The notes below the pieces were generated by a model that did no database searches, had not been told where the DNA came from, and saw only the letters and a list, made by a program, of their open reading frames with translations. Source: Streptomyces fulvorobeus (GTDB taxonomy: Bacteria; Actinomycetota; Actinomycetes; Streptomycetales; Streptomycetaceae). From it: a stretch of 64,000 bases of DNA. Shown here one piece after another: positions 1-8,640 of this stretch (positions are counted from its first letter, which is position 1; each line of letters starts with the position of its first letter). A program made the translations under genes and the position numbers. The stretch covers positions 558,001 to 622,000 of the forward strand of contig NZ_BLWC01000001.1 in NCBI RefSeq assembly GCF_013167895.1. The letters run 5' to 3'.

Positions 1-457
1 CCGTGATCACGGGGATGCCGTGGGTGATACGGGACTTGGTGGTGTAGGAGGCGGCGAACGCGGCCTGGGTCGCGACGGGGCCCAGGTCACCGGCTTCGAT
101 GTCGATGGCGTCGGTGATGATCCCCGACCCGGTGCGCACCGCGAGGCGCGCGGCGATCTCCTTGCCCTCGGCCGAGGAGGGCACCAGCACCGCGGCCGGG
201 GGCTGGGCCAGGGACTGGCAGGCGGCGTGCAGGGCATCGACCTTGGGCACCACCAGGTAGTCGGCGAACTCCGGGGCCTGCGCGGTCAGGACCCTGACCG
301 CACCGTGCTCGGCCAGCACCCCCGCGGTCTCCGCCGCCCCCTCACCCAGCGCCACCGCCACCGGGTCACCCAGACGCCGGGCCAGCGTCAGCAGCTCAAG
401 CGTGGGCTTACGGACAGCACCGCCGACATGATCGACGTAGACAACAACTTCAGCCAT
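1..457 (-). CDS. etfA: Electron transfer flavoprotein alpha subunit, copy 1 (N-terminal part; runs off window)
   Basis: This is the N-terminal 152 codons of the ETF alpha subunit, which with ETF beta passes electrons from acyl-CoA and related dehydrogenases to an ETF:quinone oxidoreductase. The visible part is the alpha/beta domain starting [13 protein letters not shown]; the C-terminal FAD-binding domain is outside the window. It appears identical to the start of the complete copy at 33779-34747. The ATG at 457 follows a purine-rich stretch (GGAGAT) and lies 112 nt after the etfB stop, so the two genes form an operon on the minus strand. Confidence 0.93.
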   Translation of the reverse strand, partial: MAEVVVYVDHVGGAVRKPTLELLTLARRLGDPVAVALGEGAAETAGVLAEHGAVRVLTAQAPEFADYLVVPKVDALHAACQSLAQPPAAVLVPSSAEGKEIAARLAVRTGSGIITDAIDIEAGDLGPVATQAAFAASYTTKSRITHGIPVIT

Positions 458-569
458 GACAAAGATCTCCAGCCAAAAGAGAAGGGGAACAGACGGGGCA
501 CACGGGGAAGACGGGGCCAACGACCCAGACGCCGGACAACCGGGACAGCCGGGGCGGCCGTTTGGGGGG

Positions 570-1355
570 TTAGATGAACTTCTGGGTGGCGAGGTATTCC
601 GCGAGCTGCCTGCCGCCCTCACCCTCGTCCTTGACGACCGTGCCCGCCGTGCGGGCCGGCCGCTTGACCGCGGAGTCCACGGCCGTCCACGCACCCGCCA
701 GACCCACCTCAGCGGCGTCCAGCTCCAGATCCCGAAGATCCAGCGAGTCCACGGGCTTCTTCTTCGCCGCCATGATCCCCTTGAACGAGGGGTAACGGGC
801 CTCACCCGACTGGTCGGTCACCGAGACCACCGCCGGCAGCGACGCCTCCACCTCCTCCGAGGCACTGTCACCGTCACGCCGCCCCGACACCACACCGCCC
901 TCCACCTTCACCCGCGAGAGCAACGTCACCTGCGGCACACCCAGACGCTCCGCCAGAACCGCCGGAAGCACCCCCATCGTCCCGTCCGTCGACGCCATCC
1001 CCGCGATCACCAGATCAAACCCCGCCCGCTCCACCACCCGCGCCAGCACCAGCGACGTCCCCATCACATCACTGCCGTGCAACGCCTCATCCTCCACATG
1101 CACCGCCTTGTCCGCACCCATCGACAACGCCTTGCGCAACGCATCCTTCGCATCCCCAGGCCCCACCGTCACCACCGTGACCTCACAACCCTCCACCCCA
1201 CCCGCAATCTGCAACGCCTGCTCCACCGCATACTCATCCAACTCCGACAACAGACCATCCACACCCTCACGGTCCACCGTCAGATCATCAGCAAACCCCC
1301 GATCACCCGACGCATCCGGCACAAACTTCACACACACAACAATCCTCAAACTCAC
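570..1355 (-). CDS. etfB: Electron transfer flavoprotein beta subunit, copy 1
   Basis: ETF beta, 261 aa, the normal length, is the AMP-binding partner of ETF alpha in the electron carrier for flavin dehydrogenases. The ETF-type sequence GMASTDGTMGVLPAVLAERL and the C-terminal segment ending YLATQKFI are intact. The GTG start at 1355 is chosen because the protein begins SLRIVVCVKFVPD and a TAGGAG element precedes it; longer in-frame starts run into unrelated upstream DNA. The protein is the same as the product of 32882-33667. Third codon positions in the first half are mostly G or T, unlike neighbouring genes, which prefer C or G. Confidence 0.95.
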   Translation of the reverse strand: MSLRIVVCVKFVPDASGDRGFADDLTVDREGVDGLLSELDEYAVEQALQIAGGVEGCEVTVVTVGPGDAKDALRKALSMGADKAVHVEDEALHGSDVMGTSLVLARVVERAGFDLVIAGMASTDGTMGVLPAVLAERLGVPQVTLLSRVKVEGGVVSGRRDGDSASEEVEASLPAVVSVTDQSGEARYPSFKGIMAAKKKPVDSLDLRDLELDAAEVGLAGAWTAVDSAVKRPARTAGTVVKDEGEGGRQLAEYLATQKFI

Positions 1356-1461
1356 GCCGACTCCTATTGCCTCGTCATTTCCGGGCTGCCTTGTCGCTCG
1401 CAGCATAGGCGCCTGGTGGGGCGGTTTCCGGTCGTGGCGACCGACGCTCCGACCCAAATAT

Positions 1462-1505
1462 TACTAAGCAGTACACCGAGTGGCCGATACATAAGCAAGC
1501 GCTTG
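1462..1505. promoter_or_regulatory. Putative operator region of etfB copy 1
   Basis: In the 198-nt gap between the flavin reductase stop and the etfB start, 107-150 nt before etfB, lie two dyads: TACT-AAGC-AGTA (1462-1473) and the perfect palindrome CAAGCGCTTG (1496-1505). The latter resembles the CAAGnnCTTG core described for KstR2-type TetR regulators. It differs from the GGYAC-N3-GTRCC sites in front of the second etfB copy, so the two copies are probably controlled differently. The function is inferred. Confidence 0.4.
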
Positions 1506-1553
1506 GACTGTGATCTGTCCGACGCCGCCGAGCCTTGTCGCGCCTGGGCGGGG

Positions 1554-2126
1554 TCAGTCACGGAGGGCTGTGAAGCGGCCCTGGTGGTAGAGGAGCGGCC
1601 GACCGCCTCCTGCCGGGTCTCCGGCCACGGCCTGAGCGATGACGATGCGGTGGTCGCCCGCCGGGACCCGGGCCACCACACGGCACACCAGCCAGGCGAG
1701 CACTCCGCCGAGCACCGGAACGCCTTCGGGCCCGCTGCGCCAGTCGGTGGACGGACCGAAGCGGTCGGCGCCGCTCCGCGCGAAGGTGGCGGCCAGCTCA
1801 CGCTGGTGTTCCCCGAGTATGTGGACACCGATGTGGCCGGCCTCCGCGATGACCGGCCAGCTGGAGGACGAGGTCCCCACGCCGAAGGAGATCAGCGGCG
1901 GCTCGGCGGCGACCGAGTTGAGGGAGGTGGCGGTGAACCCCACCGGGGACCCGACGGCCGCGGTGATCACGGCCACGCCCGCGGCGTGCTGCCGGAAGAC
2001 GGAACGCAGGAGATCGGGAGAGGCCGTCCGGGAGATGGGGAGCCCGGACGAAGCCGTCGTGGAACTGTCCTCCCGCTGAGGATGCGCAGCGGACCGCGGG
2101 CGCTCAGACACCGGGACGGCGCGCAC
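1554..2126 (-). CDS. Flavin reductase family protein
   Basis: About 190 aa as called. The core is a flavin reductase-like FMN-binding split-barrel domain: LLRSVFRQHAAGVAVITA near the N-terminus, GFTATSLNSVAAEPPLISFG, then HIGVHILGEHQRELAATFA. Such proteins use NAD(P)H to reduce free flavin, or act as the reductase component of two-component monooxygenases. The first ~25 residues are low-complexity, so a start further in is possible. It lies upstream of etfB copy 1 on the same strand with a 198-nt gap. No partner monooxygenase is adjacent, so the physiological acceptor is unknown. Confidence 0.8.
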   Translation of the reverse strand: MRAVPVSERPRSAAHPQREDSSTTASSGLPISRTASPDLLRSVFRQHAAGVAVITAAVGSPVGFTATSLNSVAAEPPLISFGVGTSSSSWPVIAEAGHIGVHILGEHQRELAATFARSGADRFGPSTDWRSGPEGVPVLGGVLAWLVCRVVARVPAGDHRIVIAQAVAGDPAGGGRPLLYHQGRFTALRD

Positions 2127-2256
2127 TCGTGTCGCGGACCAGGACGGTGCGGGCCGGGCCGTGGCAAAGGAGTTCAGGCGGCATAACGTCAGACTGACGA
2201 TGCGTGGAGGGGGCAGTCAAGCAGGTTCCGCTATGTGGGAGATGCGTCACGGTCGG

Positions 2257-2607
2257 TCACATCGCCTGGCCGAGCGCCGCGACGACATCGGCCGTACGCG
2301 GTTGTCCCGCCGCGCGGCGGACGATCCGGCCGGCCGCGTCGAGGACCAGGACGGTCGGGGTCCTGGTGATGTCCAGCCGGCGCACCAGGGCGAGATGGGC
2401 CTCGGCGTCGATTTCGACGTGGGTGACGCCCTCCACCATGCCGGCGACCTCGGCGAGGGTTCTGCGTGTGGCGCGGCAGGGCTGGCAGAAGGCGCTGGAG
2501 AACTGTACGAGAGTGGCCCGCTCCCCCAGTTCCACGCCGAGTTGGGACGCGTCGAGGCTGTCGGCACGTGTCTGCCCGTCCACTGTCGCTCTCCTGTCAG
2601 AGTTCAT
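2257..2607 (-). CDS. Thioredoxin family protein
   Basis: A 116-aa cytoplasmic thioredoxin-fold protein. The redox motif is CQPC at residues 41-44 (in FSSAFCQPCRATRR), and the cis-proline segment TRTPTVLVLD is present further on. The sequence differs from classical TrxA (WCGPC), so it is an atypical thioredoxin whose partner is unknown. The ATG at 2607 lies in the 194-nt region shared with the divergent acyltransferase gene at 2802, which probably holds both promoters. Confidence 0.85.
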   Translation of the reverse strand: MNSDRRATVDGQTRADSLDASQLGVELGERATLVQFSSAFCQPCRATRRTLAEVAGMVEGVTHVEIDAEAHLALVRRLDITRTPTVLVLDAAGRIVRRAAGQPRTADVVAALGQAM

Positions 2608-2801
2608 CGCAAAGGGTCAGCACCGGGCGGCGGTGAGACATTCCCGGAGGTACCACGTGATGAGAATCTCGCGCTCCGTACCCTCCGGGGCTGGCCACGG
2701 CGTCGCGCATGGGGCACGATCGGCCCAATGCCGAATACCTACGGCTGCGTAACTTCCGCCGGGAGAAACTCCCCAGGCATTGAAAGAAGGGTCTTCTCCA
2801 G

Positions 2802-3524
2802 ATGGCAGAACTCGTCTATCGGCCGGTCATCGGCGCCGCTCGCACCCTGTTCAAGGCGCTCGACCTGAAGATCGACACTCAGGGTTCGGAGCACATCCCG
2901 AAGACCGGCGGTGCGGTTCTGGTCAGCAACCACATCAGCTACCTGGACTTCATCTTCACCGGCCTGGGCGCGCTGCCGCAGAAGCGGCTCGTGCGCTTCA
3001 TGGCGAAGGAATCGGTCTTCCGGCACAAGGTCTCCGGACCGCTGATGCGGGGAATGAAGCACATCCCCGTCGACCGCGACCAGGGCGAGGACGCGTACGC
3101 GCACGCCCTCGCGTCGCTGCGGTCCGGTGAGATCGTCGGGGTGTTCCCCGAAGCGACGATCTCGCAGTCGTTCACCCTGAAGAGCTTCAAGTCGGGTGCG
3201 GCGCGTCTGGCCCAGGAAGCCGGCGTACCGCTGATCCCGATGGCGCTGTGGGGTACGCAGCGCATCTGGACGAAGGGGCGGCCCCGCAACTTCGGCCGCA
3301 GCCACATCCCGGTGACCATCCGGGTGGGCGAGCCGATGGAGGCCCCTACAGACCAGTACGCGGGTGCGATCACGCGGCGGCTGCGGGACCGGGTGCAGGA
3401 GCTCCTGGAGGCGGCGCAGCGCGCGTATCCCGTACGCCCGAAGGACGCGAGTGACACGTGGTGGGTCCCGGCCCACCTAGGTGGCACGGCTCCGACGCCC
3501 GCCGAGGTGCGCGAGCAGGGCTGA
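2802..3524 (+). CDS. Lysophospholipid acyltransferase (PlsC-like)
   Basis: A 240-aa membrane-associated acyltransferase of the 1-acyl-glycerol-3-phosphate acyltransferase family, which adds the second acyl chain to lysophosphatidic acid or a related acceptor. The catalytic HX4D motif is H44-D49 in NHISYLDF, and the glycerol-phosphate-binding FPEATIS motif lies near residue 115. The length is normal for the family. The start has a purine-rich site (GAAAGAAGG) about 20 nt upstream. It is transcribed alone; the genes on either side are on the other strand. Confidence 0.88.
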   Translation: MAELVYRPVIGAARTLFKALDLKIDTQGSEHIPKTGGAVLVSNHISYLDFIFTGLGALPQKRLVRFMAKESVFRHKVSGPLMRGMKHIPVDRDQGEDAYAHALASLRSGEIVGVFPEATISQSFTLKSFKSGAARLAQEAGVPLIPMALWGTQRIWTKGRPRNFGRSHIPVTIRVGEPMEAPTDQYAGAITRRLRDRVQELLEAAQRAYPVRPKDASDTWWVPAHLGGTAPTPAEVREQG

Positions 3525-3681
3525 CCCCCAGGGCGTCAGCCGGCGGTGTGAACGGTGATCCGCGCGCCGGGGCTCAGTTTCTCCAGCGATCCGGCGAGCT
3601 CGGCGCCCACGGCGCCGAGCTCGCCGACCGCATTCCGGTGGGAGGCGAGGACGCCGGCCACCGTGTGCCTCGAAGCGGGGA

Positions 3682-4761
3682 CTACTTCGCCATCTCCTCC
3701 TTGAGGGCCTGCACGAAGGCGTCGACGTCTTCCTCCGCAGTGTCGAAGGAGCACATCCAGCGGACGTCTCCGGCAGGCTCGTCCCAGAAGTAGAAGCGGA
3801 AGCGCTTCTGCAGCCGCTCGCTCACCGCGTGCGGCAGGCGCGCGAACACCGCGTTCGCCTGCACCGGGTGCAGGATCTCCACGCCGTCCACCCCGCGGAC
3901 CCCTTCGGCGAGCCGCTGGGCCATGGCGTTGGCGTGGCGGGCGTTGCGCAGCCAGAGGTCACGCGACAGCAGCGCCTCCAGCTGGACCGACACGAAGCGC
4001 ATCTTCGAGGCGAGCTGCATCGACAGCTTGCGCAGGTGCTTCATCGCCCTGACCGCGTCCGGGTCGAGGACGATGACCGCCTCGCCGAAGATCGCGCCGT
4101 TCTTCGTGCCGCCGAAGGACAGGACGTCGACGCCGACCGCGTTGGTGAACGCGCGCATGGGCACGTCCAGCGAGGCGGCGGCGTTGGCTATCCGGGCGCC
4201 GTCGAGGTGCACCTTCATGCCGTGCCCGTGGGCGTGGTCGCAGATGGCGCGGATCTCGTCGGGGGTGTAGACGGTACCCAGCTCGGTGTTCTGGGTGATC
4301 GACACGACCTGCGGCATCGCCCGGTGCTCGTCGTCCCAGCCGTACGCCTGGCGGTCGATGAGCTCGGGCGTCAGCTTGCCGTCGGGCGTCGGCACGGTGA
4401 GCAGCTTGAGGCCGCCCATGCGCTCTGGGGCGCCTCCCTCGTCCACGTTGATGTGCGCGGACTCGGCGCAGATGACGGCACCCCAGCGGTCGGTCAGCGC
4501 CTGGAGGGCGAGGACGTTGGCACCGGTGCCGTTGAAGACCGGGAAGGCTTCCGAACTGGAACCGAAGTGGCTGTGCACCAGGCGCTGGAGGTGCTCGGTG
4601 TAGTCGTCCCCGCCGTAGGCGACCTGGTGGCCGCCGTTGGCGAGGGCGAGGGCGGCGAGGATCTCGGGGTGGGCGCCGGCGTAGTTGTCACTGGCGAAGC
4701 CGCGTACCCGCGGATCGTGATGACGACGCGCGTCGGTCTTTACGGTTGCGGGGTCAGCCAC
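3682..4761 (-). CDS. Low-specificity L-threonine aldolase / beta-eliminating lyase family
   Basis: A 359-aa PLP-dependent fold-type I enzyme, likely cleaving L-threonine or L-allo-threonine to glycine and acetaldehyde. The PLP lysine is K220 in SFGGTKNGA; HLDGAR around residue 185 contains the cofactor-binding Asp, and FNGTGANVLAL near residue 77 binds the phosphate. Its start overlaps the end of the upstream SDR gene (stop at 4740) by 22 nt, so the two are probably co-transcribed and translationally coupled. Confidence 0.88.
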   Translation of the reverse strand: MADPATVKTDARRHHDPRVRGFASDNYAGAHPEILAALALANGGHQVAYGGDDYTEHLQRLVHSHFGSSSEAFPVFNGTGANVLALQALTDRWGAVICAESAHINVDEGGAPERMGGLKLLTVPTPDGKLTPELIDRQAYGWDDEHRAMPQVVSITQNTELGTVYTPDEIRAICDHAHGHGMKVHLDGARIANAAASLDVPMRAFTNAVGVDVLSFGGTKNGAIFGEAVIVLDPDAVRAMKHLRKLSMQLASKMRFVSVQLEALLSRDLWLRNARHANAMAQRLAEGVRGVDGVEILHPVQANAVFARLPHAVSERLQKRFRFYFWDEPAGDVRWMCSFDTAEEDVDAFVQALKEEMAK

Positions 4762-5507
4762 AGGCGTTTTCCGTTCACTTCTCCGGCGGGCATGTCCCAG
4801 ACGCCGGCGATGGCCTCGGCCAGCTCCTTGACGTCGGTGAAGCCCGCGAACTTCGCGTTCGGGCGCTCGGCGCGCATCGCGTCGTGCACCAGCGCCTTGA
4901 CGACCAGGATCGCAGCCGCGGTCTTCGGGCCTTCGTCACCCCCCGCCTTGCGGAAGGCGTCGGCGAGCGCGAGGGTCCACGCCTCGGCCGCCGCCTTGGA
5001 GGCGGAGTAGGCGGCGTTGCCCGCGGTGGGCGCGCTCGCTCCGGCCGCGCTGATGAGCAGGTAGCGGCCCCGGTCGCTGCGACCGAGCCCCTGCTCGAAG
5101 GCGAGCGAGGTGGACTGGACCGTGCGGATCAGCAGTTTCTCCAGCAGATCCCAGTCGGCGAGGTCGGTCTCGGCGAAGGTACGGCCGCCGCGCCAGCCTC
5201 CGACGAGGTGCACCAGACCGTCGATCCGTCCGAACTCCTTCTCCGTCCTGTCCGCCCACTCCCTGGCCGCCGCCAGGTCGAGCAGGTCGACGGTGTCGCC
5301 GGTGACGGTCGCGCCGCCGTGGGCGTAGCGGGCCGCGTCGACGGCCTCGGCCAGCCGCTCGGGATCGGCGTCCGAGGCGACGACGGTGGCGCCGGCCTCG
5401 GCAAGCCTCAGCAGGGTGGCCCGGCCGGCCGGTCCGGCCGCCCCCGCGACCGCGATGACCGCGCCTTCGAGCGCGCTACCGCCGCCGTTTCCGGTCGTTC
5501 CTGTCAT
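4740..5507 (-). CDS. SDR family NAD(P)-dependent oxidoreductase
   Basis: A 255-aa short-chain dehydrogenase. The nucleotide-binding motif appears as VAGAAGPAGRATLLRLAEAG, with an Ala/Pro variant of the usual TGxxxGxG. The active site is present: Ser in LLISAAGASAPTAGN and YSASKAA. The ATG at 5507 gives the standard length and follows GGAGG at about 7 nt. It overlaps threonine aldolase by 22 nt and follows the DUF6421 gene closely (26 nt), forming a three-gene minus-strand operon. The substrate cannot be told from sequence. Confidence 0.85.
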   Translation of the reverse strand: MTGTTGNGGGSALEGAVIAVAGAAGPAGRATLLRLAEAGATVVASDADPERLAEAVDAARYAHGGATVTGDTVDLLDLAAAREWADRTEKEFGRIDGLVHLVGGWRGGRTFAETDLADWDLLEKLLIRTVQSTSLAFEQGLGRSDRGRYLLISAAGASAPTAGNAAYSASKAAAEAWTLALADAFRKAGGDEGPKTAAAILVVKALVHDAMRAERPNAKFAGFTDVKELAEAIAGVWDMPAGEVNGKRLWLTPQP

Positions 5508-5533
5508 GGACTCCGCCTCCTCAGGACGAGCGC

Positions 5534-6931
5534 TCACGCGGCTGCCTGCCCGGCGTCGGCCGCGGTGATCCCCTTGGTGGAGGCGATCACGTGCTTGAGC
5601 TTCTTGGAGAGTGCCTCGTAGAACATGCTCAGGGGAAACTCGTCCGGGAGGACGTCGTCCACGAGCTTGCGCGGCGGCTGGGTGAGGTCCAGCGCGTCGG
5701 GTCCCTTGGCCCAGCGGGAGCCGGGGTGCGGGGAGAGGTAGGCCGACACCAGGTCGTACGCGGCGAACCAGTGGACGAGCTTGGGGCGGTCGATGCCGTC
5801 CCGGTACAGCTTCTCGATCTCGCCGCAGAGCTGGTTGGTGACCTGTGGGGCCCGGTCCCAGTCGATCTTCAGCGTGTTGTCGGTCCAGCGCAGCACATCG
5901 TGCTTGTGCAGGTAGGCGAAGAGGAGCTGGCCGCCGAGGCCGTCGTAGTTGCGGACGCGCTCGCCCGTGACGGGGAAGCGGAACATCCGGTCGAAGAGCA
6001 CGGCGAACTGCACGTCGCGGCCGTGGGTGTTGCCCTCGGCCTCGAGTTTCACGGCCTCCTTGAAGGCGGTGAGGTCGCACCGCAGCTCCTCAAGGCCGTA
6101 CATCCAGAACGGCTGGCGCTGCTTGATCATGAAGGGGTCGAACGGCAGGTCGCCGTGGCTGTGGGTGCGGTCGTGGACCATGTCCCAGAGGACGAACGCC
6201 TGCTCGCAGCGGGCCTGGTCGCCGATCATCTCGCGTACGTCGTCGGGCAGCTCGACGCCCAGGAGGTCGACCGACGCCTCGGTGACCCGGCGGAAGCGCG
6301 CGGCCTCGCGGTCGCAGAAGATGCCGCCCCAGCTGAAGCGCTCGGGGGCCTCGCGCACGGCGATGGTCTCCGGGAAGAGGACCGCGGAGTTGGTGTCGTA
6401 ACCCGAGGTGAAGTCCTCGAAGGTGATGCCGCAGAAGAGCGGGTTGTCGTAACGCGTCGCTTCGAGCTCGGCGAGCCACTGGGGCCAGACCATCCGCAGC
6501 ACGACCGCTTCGAGGTTGCGGTCCGGGTTGCCGTTCTGCGTGTACATCGCGAAGACGACCAGGTGCTGGAGGCCGTCGGCGCGGCTCTTGGCCGGCTGGA
6601 AGGCCAGCAGCGAGTCGAGGAAGTCGGGGACACCGAACCCTTCCGCGGCCCAGCGGCGCAGGTCCGCGACGAGGGCGCGGTGGTACGCGGCGTCGTGCGG
6701 GAGCAGCGGGGAGAGCTCGTCGATCGCGGTGACCACACGGTCGATCGCCTCGGCGGCCGTCGCGGGCGAGGGCGCGTGCTCGGCGCCGAAGTCGATGGAA
6801 CCGTCCTTCGACTGCCAGGGACGGATGTCCTCCACGGCGTTCTTGAGCGCGGGCCAGGCAGAGTGCTCGATCACCCGGGGGGCGGTCGCTATGGCGCCGT
6901 CGGTGACGTCGTGCAAAAGAATTTCCGTCAT
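5534..6931 (-). CDS. DUF6421 family protein
   Basis: A 465-aa soluble protein recognised as the DUF6421 family widespread in actinomycetes; no biochemical function is known to me. No signal peptide, membrane segment or cofactor motif is evident. It has several His/Asp-rich stretches (HDRTHSHGDLPFDP around the middle) that could bind metal, which is a guess. The ATG at 6931 is preferred over an upstream start at 6967 because GGAGGAAG lies just before it. It is the first gene of the operon with the SDR and threonine aldolase genes. Confidence 0.75.
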   Translation of the reverse strand: MTEILLHDVTDGAIATAPRVIEHSAWPALKNAVEDIRPWQSKDGSIDFGAEHAPSPATAAEAIDRVVTAIDELSPLLPHDAAYHRALVADLRRWAAEGFGVPDFLDSLLAFQPAKSRADGLQHLVVFAMYTQNGNPDRNLEAVVLRMVWPQWLAELEATRYDNPLFCGITFEDFTSGYDTNSAVLFPETIAVREAPERFSWGGIFCDREAARFRRVTEASVDLLGVELPDDVREMIGDQARCEQAFVLWDMVHDRTHSHGDLPFDPFMIKQRQPFWMYGLEELRCDLTAFKEAVKLEAEGNTHGRDVQFAVLFDRMFRFPVTGERVRNYDGLGGQLLFAYLHKHDVLRWTDNTLKIDWDRAPQVTNQLCGEIEKLYRDGIDRPKLVHWFAAYDLVSAYLSPHPGSRWAKGPDALDLTQPPRKLVDDVLPDEFPLSMFYEALSKKLKHVIASTKGITAADAGQAAA

Positions 6932-7211
6932 AACACTTCCTCCACGGGAGAACCTCGCGTGAAGCAACCGTATCCGTGCGCAGTCACTTCAGACAAGTGG
7001 AGTTCAGCAAATCGTCCTGCCGACCCCCGGTGGTCACCGCTATTTTTCCCGTGCTCTGCCCTAAAGACGCCCGTTCCGTCGGCCTTTTCCGGGCCTGACG
7101 TGAGCTCCAGGGTACGGCTTCACACCGTCGTGGCGCCGGGTGCCGCGTGGGTGGGAGCGGCACGCTGGGTAGGAACCGCACGCGGGAGTCGTCCACGGAA
7201 GCGAGAACGCC

Positions 7212-7895
7212 TTGACTTTTCTCACCATCGGCCATCGCGGGGTCATGGGTGTCGAACCGGAGAACACCCTGCGCTCCTTCGTCCACGCGGAACAGGCCGG
7301 CATGGACGCCATCGAACTCGACCTCCATCTGAGCAAGGACGGCGCGCTCGCTGTCATGCACGACGCCCTGGTGGACCGCACGACCGACGGCACGGGGCCG
7401 ATCGCCGGGAAGACCCTGGCCGAACTGCGGGAGCTCGATGCCGGGCAGGGCGAGCGGGTGCCGGTCTTCGAGGAGGTGCTCGACGCGGTCGCCGCGCCGC
7501 TCCAGGCGGAGATCAAGGACGCCGCGGCGGCACGTGCCCTCGCCGAGGTGATGTCCAGGCGCGGCCTCGTCGGCCGGGTCGAGGTGTCGTCGTTCCACGA
7601 CGAGGCGGTCGCCGAGATCGCGCGGCTGGTCCCGGGCGTACGGACGGTGCTCATCGCCAGCCGCTGGGGCGGCGACGTCGTGGCCCGGGCGAGGGCCGTG
7701 GGCGCGGCGGCGCTCGCGCTGAACATCCGCCGCCTCACGCTGGAAACCGTCGAGGAGGCGCACGCCGAGGGCCTGAAGGTGATCGGCTGGGTGGTGAACA
7801 CACAGGACCATCTGCGTCTCGTACGCGCGCTCGGCCTCGACGGAGCGACGACTGACTACCCGGAGATCCGCCGCGCGGGCCGCTTCACCGCGTAG
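7212..7895 (+). CDS. Glycerophosphodiester phosphodiesterase
   Basis: A 227-aa GDPD-family TIM-barrel enzyme that hydrolyses glycerophosphodiesters to glycerol-3-phosphate and an alcohol. The catalytic signature is at the very start: GHRGVMGVEPENTLRSF (His and Arg of HRG, Glu of PENT), followed by AIELDLHLSKDG with metal-binding Glu and Asp. It begins with TTG at 7212; an upstream GGAAGCGAG serves as ribosome site. No signal peptide, so cytoplasmic. The last 40 nt overlap the convergent GNAT gene. The 280 nt before it hold divergent promoters with DUF6421 and nothing else obvious. Confidence 0.88.
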   Translation: MTFLTIGHRGVMGVEPENTLRSFVHAEQAGMDAIELDLHLSKDGALAVMHDALVDRTTDGTGPIAGKTLAELRELDAGQGERVPVFEEVLDAVAAPLQAEIKDAAAARALAEVMSRRGLVGRVEVSSFHDEAVAEIARLVPGVRTVLIASRWGGDVVARARAVGAAALALNIRRLTLETVEEAHAEGLKVIGWVVNTQDHLRLVRALGLDGATTDYPEIRRAGRFTA

Positions 7896-8461
7896 CCCGG
7901 CGTCAGGGGGGCGCGCAACTCCTTGACCAGCAGCTCGAACGCCAGGTCGGCACGTTGCGGAACACCGAAGCGCTCGTCGCCGTACGGGAAGGGGGTCAGC
8001 TGTCCCGTACGGCGGTAGCCGCGGCGCTCGTACCAGGCGATCAGCTCCGCGCGGGCGGTTATCACCGTCATGTGCATCTCGCGGACACCCCAGCTCTCCA
8101 CGACCGCGCGCTCGGCCTCGGCGATGACCACCTTGCCGAGGCCCGCGCCCTGAAGCTCCGGACGCACGGCGAACATCCCGAAGTACGCCGCGTCGCCGCG
8201 GTGTTCGAGCTGGCAGCAGGCGACCGGCGTCCCGTCGCGCTCGACCACCAGCAGGCGGCCCGACTCCGCCGCCATGATCTCCCGGACGCCTTCCGTGTCC
8301 GTCCGCTGCCCCTGGAGGATGTCCGCCTCGGTGGTCCACCCGGCCCGGCTGGAGTCGCCGCGGTAGGCGGATTCGACGAGCCGCACGAGGGCGGCCACGT
8401 CGTCCTCGGTCGCGTCGCGGAAGGTGAGCGGTCCGGAGTCCCGGGGCGGCGCCGTGTCCAT
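7856..8461 (-). CDS. GNAT family N-acetyltransferase
   Basis: A 201-aa GCN5-related acetyltransferase. The acetyl-CoA-binding motif A is clear: YFGMFAVRPELQGAGLGKVVI with the Q/RxxGxG/A signature, and motif B follows with WYERRGYRRTGQLTPFPYG. The acceptor cannot be told. It overlaps the 3' end of the convergent GDPD gene by 40 nt and is transcribed alone. Confidence 0.85.
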   Translation of the reverse strand: MDTAPPRDSGPLTFRDATEDDVAALVRLVESAYRGDSSRAGWTTEADILQGQRTDTEGVREIMAAESGRLLVVERDGTPVACCQLEHRGDAAYFGMFAVRPELQGAGLGKVVIAEAERAVVESWGVREMHMTVITARAELIAWYERRGYRRTGQLTPFPYGDERFGVPQRADLAFELLVKELRAPLTPGYAVKRPARRISG

Positions 8462-8640
8462 GGTGAGGCTCTCCGTTCTCTGTGCTGCCGGGGGTGCCGC
8501 ACGAGACTAACCCGGCCGGGAGCGCCCCCCGCAGGCCCGTCCGCGCTCCCTTCTCACCCCAATGCGCCGGGTACGGGTGGGCGGAACCCGGGCATCGATG
8601 GGACGACACCGGTGTCGTACGCCTGAGGGGGAGGTGCGCC

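Larger units (their letters stand above)
1..1363. repeat. Left arm of inverted etfBA duplication
   Basis: This segment is repeated in opposite orientation at 32874-34235. Over the parts compared by eye it differs only by one silent change in etfB (a Pro codon, CCC here and CCG there) and one base in the etfB-etfA spacer (six G here, five C there). The identity stops 8 bp before the etfB GTG, inside the ribosome-binding region, and the sequences upstream are unrelated. The other end lies outside the window. Confidence 0.95.

Noticed and set aside
456..2186. Very long plus-strand open frame over etfB and flavin reductase
   Set aside because: Antisense shadow of GC-rich genes: Arg/His/Pro-rich translation, no family resemblance, no ribosome site.
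5591..7855. 754-codon plus-strand frame opposite DUF6421
   Set aside because: Low-complexity Val/Gly/Glu/Arg translation, entirely antisense to a gene with good family and codon evidence.
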